A stretch of 64,000 bases of DNA from Fibrobacter sp. UWB5. GTDB lineage: Bacteria > Fibrobacterota > Fibrobacteria > Fibrobacterales > Fibrobacteraceae. The stretch spans positions 124,001 through 188,000 of the forward strand of contig NZ_MWQH01000006.1 in the NCBI RefSeq assembly GCF_002210295.1, in the 5' to 3' direction. Of the stretch, positions 34,019-40,789 are shown one piece after another. The first letter of the stretch is position 1. Every line of letters begins with the position of its first letter. Position numbers and translations under genes: made by a program. The notes under the pieces are model-generated. The model saw nothing but the letters and a program-made list of their open reading frames with translations. It was not told where the DNA came from and searched no databases.

Positions 34019-34627
34019 ATGATTGAACGAATTCGCGGAATTTTGATTGAAAAGTCTCCCACTTTTGTGGTTGTAGACGTGAACGGCGTGGGTTACGGCG
34101 TGAATATTTCGGCCTATACGGCGGGCAAACTGCCCGAGGTAGAAAGCGAGGTGACGCTCTACACGAACCTGGTGGTGCGCGAAGACTCCATGACGCTGTT
34201 CGGTTTTGCCGATAAGACCGAGAAAGACACCTTTATCATGCTGCTCGAAGTGAACGGTGTAGGGCCGAAACTTGCCCAACGCATTTTGAGCGGAAGCTCC
34301 CCCGCCGACCTTTTGAACATGATTGCCAGCGACAACAAGAGCGCCCTCGGCAAGATCAAGGGGCTTGGCAAAAAAACTTGCGAACAGATGGTGCTTTCGC
34401 TAAAGGATAAAGCTGGGGCCATGCTGCAGGCCTTGGGTGATGTGGAAGGCTCTGGCATTACAGGTATGGGCGCTCTCACAGGCCCGAAGATGGAGGCTGT
34501 TCTTGCCTTACATACGCTGGGCGTCAAAGATCCGGCTGCAGAAAAGGCCGTGATGAAGGCTGCTGAAATCTTGGGTGATTCGGCAGATGCCGCGACACTT
34601 ATCCCCGAGGCTCTCAAATATCTTTAA
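34019..34627 (+). CDS. ruvA: Holliday junction branch migration protein RuvA
   Basis: This is the junction-binding subunit of the RuvAB branch-migration complex that processes recombination intermediates. It is 202 aa, the usual length. It opens MIERIRGILIEKSPTFVVVD (OB-fold domain), has the two helix-hairpin-helix units (LLEVNGVGPKLAQRILSG and LGKIKGLGKKTCEQMVLSL) and ends in the flexible C-terminal domain that contacts RuvB (DSADAATLIPEALKYL). It is followed after 36 bases by ruvB. ruvC is not in the window. Confidence 0.97.
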   Translation: MIERIRGILIEKSPTFVVVDVNGVGYGVNISAYTAGKLPEVESEVTLYTNLVVREDSMTLFGFADKTEKDTFIMLLEVNGVGPKLAQRILSGSSPADLLNMIASDNKSALGKIKGLGKKTCEQMVLSLKDKAGAMLQALGDVEGSGITGMGALTGPKMEAVLALHTLGVKDPAAEKAVMKAAEILGDSADAATLIPEALKYL

Positions 34628-34628
34628 G

Positions 34629-34663
34629 GAGATGCCCGGTCTCGCCGGGCATGACAATCGAAA
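34629..34663. repeat. REP-like palindrome between ruvA and ruvB
   Basis: GGAGATGCCCGG, then TCTCG, then CCGGGCATGACAATCG: the arms ATGCCCGG/CCGGGCAT form a perfect 8-bp stem. The same flanks occur at 48331-48371 (opposite strand) and 49813-49849. The GGAG of the element lies too far from the ruvB ATG at 34664 to be its ribosome site. Confidence 0.75.
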
Positions 34664-35707
34664 ATGGACGATCAGCGGATTATTTCGCCCGAAAAAAGGG
34701 CCGGCGACGAAAGCGATGTAGAGCGTTCCCTGAGACCGCCTACTCTTGAAGAATTTACAGGCCAGAAGAACATTAAAGAGAGCCTTTCGATTGCGATTGA
34801 AGCCGCGAGACATCGCGGCGATTCGCTGGATCATTGCCTTTTTTGCGGGCCTCCGGGTCTTGGCAAGACGACTTTAGCCGGAATTATCGCCAAGGAAATG
34901 GGTGTGAATATCCATATTACGAGCGGTCCTGTTCTTGAAAAGGCGAGCGACCTTGCGGGGCTTTTGACAAGCCTGCAAGAGAACGACATCCTGTTTATTG
35001 ACGAAATTCACCGTCTGAACCGTGTGGTGGAAGAATACCTCTACCCCGCTATGGAAGATTTTAGGCTCGATATCATGCTGGATTCCGGGCCGGCGGCCCG
35101 CAGCGTGAACTTGCCGCTCAAGCATTTTACGCTGGTAGGCGCGACGACTCGCAGTGGCCTTTTGACCAGCCCGCTACGCGACCGATTCGGTTTGCAGTAC
35201 CGCCTGGAGCTTTATGACGAAGACGATATCAAGAGCATCTTAATGCGCAGCGCGAAGATTTTGAATGTGGGGCTTGAAGAAGATGCCGCCAGACTTTTGA
35301 GCGGCCGTTGCCGTGGAACGCCCCGAATTGCAAACCGCGTGTTGAGGCGTTGCCGAGACGTGGCGCAGGTCCGCGGAACAGGCGTTATCGACTTGATGTC
35401 GGCCAGCAAGACGCTTGAAATGCTTGGAATCGACGGCGAAGGCCTGGACCATATGGACCGCAAAATTCTCTCGATGATCATGGACAAGTTCGGCGGTGGC
35501 CCCGTGGGGCTGGGCACCATCGGGGCAGCGCTCGGCGAGGAGCCGGACACCCTCGAAGAAGTCTACGAGCCGTACCTGATCCGCAAGGGGCTCCTCGCGA
35601 GAACGCCGCGTGGCCGTACCGCCACGCGCACCGCCTACGAGATGCTTCACCGCAGCATTCCGAAAGCACTTGCCGAAGCCAGTGCGCAAGAATCGCTGAA
35701 TTTGTAA
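34664..35707 (+). CDS. ruvB: Holliday junction branch migration helicase RuvB
   Basis: This is the AAA+ motor of the RuvAB complex, 347 aa. Visible motifs are the N-terminal [12 protein letters not shown], Walker [10 protein letters not shown], Walker [10 protein letters not shown], the arginine-finger/sensor region [18 protein letters not shown], and the C-terminal winged helix ([20 protein letters not shown]). It follows ruvA in the same direction; the palindromic repeat fills the gap between them and could tune the ratio of the two proteins. Confidence 0.97.
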   Translation: MDDQRIISPEKRAGDESDVERSLRPPTLEEFTGQKNIKESLSIAIEAARHRGDSLDHCLFCGPPGLGKTTLAGIIAKEMGVNIHITSGPVLEKASDLAGLLTSLQENDILFIDEIHRLNRVVEEYLYPAMEDFRLDIMLDSGPAARSVNLPLKHFTLVGATTRSGLLTSPLRDRFGLQYRLELYDEDDIKSILMRSAKILNVGLEEDAARLLSGRCRGTPRIANRVLRRCRDVAQVRGTGVIDLMSASKTLEMLGIDGEGLDHMDRKILSMIMDKFGGGPVGLGTIGAALGEEPDTLEEVYEPYLIRKGLLARTPRGRTATRTAYEMLHRSIPKALAEASAQESLNL

Positions 35708-36024
35708 TTTTTGAGTACCTAAAAACTTCATAAACAAACCATTGTATGGGAACTTTTGTCCACATAGTAGTTATGGACGTGCTCCCAAGTCGATATGTTT
35801 TTCTGCAGAATAGTTATGCAACGAATCAATAGCGTCATAATCGACCTATTAATGTGTTTTTTATGTAAATCGATTTTTTCATTCCTTAAATAAAATGCAT
35901 TTACTTACAAACAACATGTTTTATGTAATTTATTGTAAAAAAAACATAGAAATGAACATTTGTACCAATTTATAATTTGCAAATGTAGTATATTTATCAA
36001 ACCATATACTAGAAGGAGATTAAA
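35708..36024. other. AT-rich intergenic stretch
   Basis: No gene or strong terminator is evident. The sequence is much richer in A and T than its surroundings from about 35,860 on. It repeats TTTTATGTAA-like text and has a TATATT near 35,989 that could be the -10 for the next gene. ATACTAGAAGGAGAT just before 36025 supplies a good ribosome site. Confidence 0.5.
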
Positions 36025-37172
36025 ATGAAAAAAAAGTATTGTATTTCATCGCAATTACGCTCTGCGCCTGCGGTAATTCAGAATTAGAGAACAATGTTGT
36101 CCAAGATTCACAACAAGACTTATCTAGTCCTGAACTTGCCTATAACGAAAGTATTGGTGATTCTATCCTCCCTTATTTTGAATTTGACGAACAAGGTAAT
36201 AAAATTCAAATTTTCCAAAACAATAATAACGTTTTAAAAAAAGAAGTAGGAAATAGAAAGTTAGTTTTAGATTCACTTAGCGAATTTCTAGAACTTGAAA
36301 CATATTATGCAAATCGACTTGCCAACGACCCTGACTATAGTCGTACAATCAAAAGACCATTGGATTATGTATGTCCAACCTCATGGCTGGCTATGAGCGA
36401 AGACTATAATACCATCACGCTTGCAAATGGCGATACACTTTTATCTGACAAAATATTATTTAGTAACTGCGAATACACCGGTTTTTCTTGTGATGATTGC
36501 GATGATTCCAGTGACAAAGATCCTTATTTGGATGCTTTGAAGGTACAAAAAAAATCCGTTGAGAACACAGATTTTGATTCTAAAGTCACTGTTGAAATCT
36601 ATCCTTATAAAATGATTGCTTCATCATTTGTAACAAATGTTAAATATGTATATTCATCTGCGGGATCTGAAACTTATTTCCAGAAAAGGCAACGTGTTTG
36701 GAGAGGTCCGTTTAAAGGAATGGTATGGAGATGGGCTGCATTCGATCCTGATCGAAATGGAATAAGAACATATTGTTTCAACAAATGCAAATACGAAGAA
36801 TCTTATGGAGGCCTAATCAGCAGCTTTGAATGTTCTGAAACGAGACACGCAACAGACTTGGACACTTGTTGTGATACCGAAGACATAACGGTAAGATGCA
36901 AACTTTCATTTCCATTCCAAGGAGGAATTCAAGTATCTGTAAACTCTTCTACAGATAATGGAGTCACAATGACTCCAATAAATAAGTTAGAAGACCTAAA
37001 AGAATACACGAACGATCCTAGTGTTAACGTAGTTACCGAATACAACGGCGCTGTTATAGGTATGCACTATGTTCGTCATGGGAACCATGAATTTAGAGCA
37101 AAAACTAGTAAAAACGCTCCTGCAGACCTTATAAAGCATATTAAACAGAAATATACCCTATCTTATAGGTAA
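36025..37172 (+). CDS. Lipoprotein gene with a frameshift in a poly-A tract, unknown
   Basis: The main frame (36039-37172, about 377 aa) lacks a proper start. The ATG at 36025, well placed after AAGGAGAT, is out of frame and stops after 20 codons. An eight-A tract (36028-36035) lies between. With nine As the product would begin MKKKVLYFIAITLCACGNSE, a perfect lipoprotein signal. So the gene is frameshifted by one base, by mutation, phase variation, slippage or sequencing error. The body is Cys-containing (CDDCDDSSDK, CFNKCKYEESYGG, CCDTEDITVRC) and rich in Asn, Lys and Ile, matching the AT-rich DNA. Family unknown. Confidence 0.65.
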
Positions 37173-37178
37173 AACAAT

Positions 37179-37700
37179 ATGAAAAAAATATTTCTATTGC
37201 TAGCCATCTTTGCGGGATTTAGCTTTGCAGAAATTGGAGCATCTCTCGGATTTGGTCCTTACCATGGAATGGTCGGAGTCGAATATTCAATAATAAACCA
37301 GCATCTATCCGCTAATATACACTTGAGTGGCTACGATTCTGATTACGACTTCATGGGAGGAATCGGCCTAACATATAGATTCCAAGGATTGACTGGCCCT
37401 TATATATTTCATTCTTCCGAATGGATAACAGGAGAATTAGAAGGTTTTACCATTCTTAATGCGAATAGCGACAACACGTATCTTGAAGAAAAAAATGTCG
37501 ACATAAATTATTGGCGATTAATATTCGGTTGTGGATATCAACATATGTTTACTAAACATTTTGGGGCATATTTTGAACTAGGCTTTCAATTCTTCGCTGG
37601 TAATGGAAGTTACTATACCAATTTCGATATAGATGACGGATCTCTCAATCGAGATGAAATCATCTTCCCATTCGGCTTTGGTATAGTAGTAGAATTATAA
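37179..37700 (+). CDS. Small outer-membrane beta-barrel-like protein, unknown
   Basis: This 173-aa exported protein has signal MKKIFLLLAIFAGFSFA and eight or so amphipathic strands rich in Gly and Tyr/Phe (IGASLGFGPYHGMVGVEYSI, FMGGIGLTYRFQG, LIFGCGYQHMFTKHFGAYFE). It ends in IIFPFGFGIVVEL. It fits an eight-strand outer-membrane barrel. It begins seven bases after the frameshifted lipoprotein gene and is AT-rich like it. No specific family is recognised. Confidence 0.6.
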   Translation: MKKIFLLLAIFAGFSFAEIGASLGFGPYHGMVGVEYSIINQHLSANIHLSGYDSDYDFMGGIGLTYRFQGLTGPYIFHSSEWITGELEGFTILNANSDNTYLEEKNVDINYWRLIFGCGYQHMFTKHFGAYFELGFQFFAGNGSYYTNFDIDDGSLNRDEIIFPFGFGIVVEL

Positions 37701-37701
37701 C

Positions 37702-37974
37702 ATGAATTACTTCATTTGCTTTATAGTCTTTTTTCTTGTTAGTTGCGCATGTCAGGATCCACGCGGATGCAATGCATCTAATGGAATCGGAAATGCGGCT
37801 AATCGAACTAGATTAGTGCAAGAAGGAAGGGATTATCAGACATATCAAAATACAAAAATGCCTCTTCCCCCTAGCAATTCTGACAACAAACAAAACAAAA
37901 TGCCTCAGCTACAAATTAACCATGAGATAGACAGCCTCGTAATAAATGATAGACTTGATTTAAATAACTTATAG
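37702..37974 (+). CDS. Small lipoprotein, unknown
   Basis: This 90-aa product has signal MNYFICFIVFFLVSC with a lipobox-like VSC, then a short Asn/Gln/Lys-rich body without recognisable domains. It begins two bases after the barrel gene and ends the AT-rich three-gene cluster. Whether it is functional cannot be told by eye; codon use is consistent with its two neighbours. Confidence 0.5.
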   Translation: MNYFICFIVFFLVSCACQDPRGCNASNGIGNAANRTRLVQEGRDYQTYQNTKMPLPPSNSDNKQNKMPQLQINHEIDSLVINDRLDLNNL

Positions 37975-38138
37975 AAATCAAGGGAAATAGTCAGACACTT
38001 AAGCTCCGGCTGTTTTACCGTCTTTTTTTTCTGAGTAGAGAGCGAAGCAAATAAAGCGAAAGACATTTATCGTGGTGAAGATTGTTTTTTTCCTATTTCG
38101 GAACAATTCTATCGATACACTTATTTCATTTTGACATC

Positions 38139-38168
38139 TGCAGGCGTTGTAACGTCTGCATTTTCTTT
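38139..38168 (+). terminator. Probable terminator upstream of the lichenase gene
   Basis: TGCAG (38139-38143) pairs with CTGCA (38156-38160), with CGTT/AACG inside and TTTTCTTT after it. Bases 37975-38212 otherwise contain no gene. Confidence 0.5.
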
Positions 38169-38212
38169 ATAAATTCATTATTGGTGATGAGGATGTGTTA
38201 ATTGGAGGCATG

Positions 38213-39259
38213 ATGCATCTTAAAACGACTCTTTCCGTTCTCGCAATCGCGGCGGTAGCAACCATGGCACAAAACAAAGCATATTCTGGCGCAGAACTCT
38301 ACACTCTGAAAGAAGTTGAATATGGCAAGTTTGAAGCCCGTATGAAGATGGCTGCAGCATCCGGCACCGTCAGTTCCATGTTCCTTTACCAGAACGGTTC
38401 TGAAATTGCAGACGGACGCCCCTGGGTGGAAGTTGATATCGAAGTTTTGGGTAAAAACCCGGGCAGTTTCCAATCTAACATCATTACCGGCAAGGCTGGC
38501 GCACAGAAAACCAGCGAAAAGCATCATGCTGTGAACCCGGCTACCGACCAGGCGTTCCATACCTACGGCCTCGAATGGACTCCTAATTACGTCCGTTGGA
38601 CTGTCGATGGAGTCGAAGTCCGCAAGACCGAAGGCGGCCAGGCAAACGACCTCAAGGGAACGCAGGGCTTGCGCTTTAACCTCTGGTCTTCCGAAAGTGC
38701 TGCTTGGGTCGGCCAGTTTGACGAATCCAAACTTCCGCTTTTCCAGTTCATCAACTGGGTCAAGGTTTACAAGTATACTCCGGGCCAGGGCGAAGGCGGC
38801 AGCGACTTCACTCTCGACTGGACGGACAATTTCGACACATTTGACGGCTCCCGCTGGGGCAAGGGCGACTGGACCTTTGACGGCAACCGCGTCGACCTCA
38901 CCGACAAGAACATTTATTCCAAGGACGGCATGTTGATTCTCGCCCTCACTCGCAAGGGTCAGGAAAGCTTCAACGGCCAGGTTCCGAAAGACGACGAACA
39001 GCAGCCCGTTTCATCGAGCAGCGTTACCCCGAGTTCCTCGAGCGTGGCATCGTCTTCTATCGTAGCATCTTCCTCCAGCGTTACGCCGAGTTCCAGCAGC
39101 CAGTTCGTTCCGCCTATCTCTAGCAGCGAACAGGAAACCGGCATTCTCCAGAACCGCGTCAAGTTCCAGAACAAGGAAGTTCGCGGTACGGTCAACGCCA
39201 AGGGTGCTCGCGTGAACCCGAACAACAAGGCCAACTATCAGGTTGACTTCAATTTCTAA
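38213..39259 (+). CDS. Circularly permuted 1,3-1,4-beta-glucanase (lichenase), GH16
   Basis: This secreted enzyme cuts beta-1,4 bonds next to beta-1,3 bonds in mixed-linkage glucan. The mature part is nearly residue-for-residue the well-studied F. succinogenes beta-glucanase (GAELYTLKEVEYGKFEARMK, SGTVSSMFLYQNGSEIADG), whose GH16 jellyroll is circularly permuted. Catalytic Glu73 and Glu77 are in WVEVDIEVLG. A Ser/Pro linker (about 265-305) and a basic C-terminal tail (KGARVNPNNKANYQVDFNF) follow; linker and tail differ from the known protein. I chose the ATG at 38213 because GGAGG sits four bases upstream; 38210 is possible. The signal is MHLKTTLSVLAIAAVATMAQ. Confidence 0.96.
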   Translation: MHLKTTLSVLAIAAVATMAQNKAYSGAELYTLKEVEYGKFEARMKMAAASGTVSSMFLYQNGSEIADGRPWVEVDIEVLGKNPGSFQSNIITGKAGAQKTSEKHHAVNPATDQAFHTYGLEWTPNYVRWTVDGVEVRKTEGGQANDLKGTQGLRFNLWSSESAAWVGQFDESKLPLFQFINWVKVYKYTPGQGEGGSDFTLDWTDNFDTFDGSRWGKGDWTFDGNRVDLTDKNIYSKDGMLILALTRKGQESFNGQVPKDDEQQPVSSSSVTPSSSSVASSSIVASSSSVTPSSSSQFVPPISSSEQETGILQNRVKFQNKEVRGTVNAKGARVNPNNKANYQVDFNF

Positions 39260-39288
39260 AGCCATTCATCCAACCCCAAACAACCCCG

Positions 39289-39317
39289 ACCTGCGCAGGA
39301 ACCTCCCCTGCGCAGGT
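39289..39317 (+). terminator. Hairpin terminator after the lichenase gene
   Basis: A perfect 11-bp stem ACCTGCGCAGG/CCTGCGCAGGT around a seven-base loop, followed by a moderately T-rich tail (TATTTGTTTAT). Confidence 0.65.
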
Positions 39318-39383
39318 TATTTGTTTATAGAGATGAATAGCCTTGAGCCGCTTGTGGCTCACATTTTTATTAATATTTAAAGC

Positions 39384-40775
39384 ATGAAACAGCGGATTAT
39401 CAAAGCTTTGATCGATATGAACTTGAACGACGGGGACAGGCTGCCTTCCGTACGTTCGATGATCAAGGGGTTCGGGGCTTCGTCTGGCACGGTGCAGGCG
39501 GCGCTTACGGAGTTGGAATCTGCTGGAAAGATTTGCAAAATCCAGGGCAAGGGCTGTTTCTGGGGGACAACCCCGCTCAAGAACAGGGTTCCTTATGTCC
39601 ACGAGACGGTCTCTGAAAAGCTCGCCAAGGCATTCGAGCGAGACTTTGCGCAAGGATTTATCAAGCCGTCGCAACCGCTCCCCCTTTCGAAGGAACTTTC
39701 AGCCCGCTACAACGTTTCGCAGGGCACTCTCCGCAAGTTCCTTGAAGAAAAAGTTGCCCGCGGAATCCTGAAAAAAGAAGGCCGCCAGTACCTCTTTTAC
39801 CGCAAGCAACAAAAGAAAGACGACGCGCCACTCAGCGAACTCATCTTCGTAACGCGCTGTAACAGTTGGGGCGGATTCAGCGCCGAAAGTGAACGCGAAT
39901 TGGACTTCTTGCGACTCGTGTACAAGACCGCAGGTAAGAACCATTACAAACTCACGCTGTTCGGTATCAACGACGCCTCGGGCAAGCTCATTGACCGAAG
40001 CGGCAAACCTTGCAAGCTTTCGGAACACCCGAACGCCGTGGGCGCGATTCTTTCTACACTCCTGGTGCAAAATTTCAGGCCGCTTTTGACGTTTTTTGCC
40101 GATGCGGAATTCCCCGTGGCCGTATGGTGGGAACACCCCATCGATGCAGTCCCCCGCAGCTTTATGCGCAAGGACAACTGGGTATTCTTCAATTCCACCT
40201 TCGGAAAGCAACCCGGTAAAGAAATCGGCCGCTACCTGCTCGGCCTCGGCGTCACAGAAGTCGGCTATTTTTCACCGTATCACAACAGTTCTTGGTCCAA
40301 GGACCGCTTGACCGGCCTCGAAGAATCGGGACTGGTGGTGCACCCCTACGTGGACGCCGAATTCGCTAGCCCCTGGGACTATAAGCAGATTGCCCGCAAG
40401 AAAGTCGAAAAGCTTTCCGTGGAAATCATGGCGCGTACCCTTGAAAAAGAAAAACTCAAGGCGCTTGCCGAGCGTGCTCTCGCCTTCCAGGCGGCAAACG
40501 GCAACAACATGCCGTGGATTTGCGTAAACGACGAAGTCGCCGGCATCTTCATGGAAATGGTCGAAGAAAACAACATGGAAATTCCTGTGCCGAATATCGG
40601 ACCGAATTACATCGCCTTCGACAATTCCATGGAAAGCTACCTGTTGCGCATTCCGTCTTACGACTTCAACACCGACGCGCTCGTGGAGCAGATGTTCTAC
40701 TACATCAGCAGCCCCTCGGCTTTTGACGGCATCAAAAAAATCCACCACATTCTCGGGAACGTGGTGGAAAAATAA
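39384..40775 (+). CDS. GntR-type regulator with two winged helices and a sugar-binding-like domain
   Basis: This 463-aa transcription regulator has, unusually, two GntR-like winged-helix units. The first is at about 1-62 (DGDRLPSVRSMIKGFGASSG, TVQAALTELESAGKI), the second at about 72-145 (KPSQPLPLSKELSARYNVSQ, GTLRKFLEEKVARGIL). A LacI/periplasmic-binding-like effector domain covers about 155-463 (YLLGLGVTEVGYFSPYHNSS, WICVNDEVAGIFMEMV). The ATG at 39384 directly follows an AT-rich -10-like region without a ribosome site. It lies downstream of the lichenase in the same direction but after a hairpin, so it may sense a sugar linked to glucan use; that link is inferred. Confidence 0.8.
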   Translation: MKQRIIKALIDMNLNDGDRLPSVRSMIKGFGASSGTVQAALTELESAGKICKIQGKGCFWGTTPLKNRVPYVHETVSEKLAKAFERDFAQGFIKPSQPLPLSKELSARYNVSQGTLRKFLEEKVARGILKKEGRQYLFYRKQQKKDDAPLSELIFVTRCNSWGGFSAESERELDFLRLVYKTAGKNHYKLTLFGINDASGKLIDRSGKPCKLSEHPNAVGAILSTLLVQNFRPLLTFFADAEFPVAVWWEHPIDAVPRSFMRKDNWVFFNSTFGKQPGKEIGRYLLGLGVTEVGYFSPYHNSSWSKDRLTGLEESGLVVHPYVDAEFASPWDYKQIARKKVEKLSVEIMARTLEKEKLKALAERALAFQAANGNNMPWICVNDEVAGIFMEMVEENNMEIPVPNIGPNYIAFDNSMESYLLRIPSYDFNTDALVEQMFYYISSPSAFDGIKKIHHILGNVVEK

Positions 40776-40789
40776 AGCGTCTTTTTCTC

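Noticed and set aside
35708-38200. Mobile element or prophage as the cause of the AT-rich segment
   Set aside because: No integrase, transposase, terminal inverted repeats or phage genes are visible at its borders.
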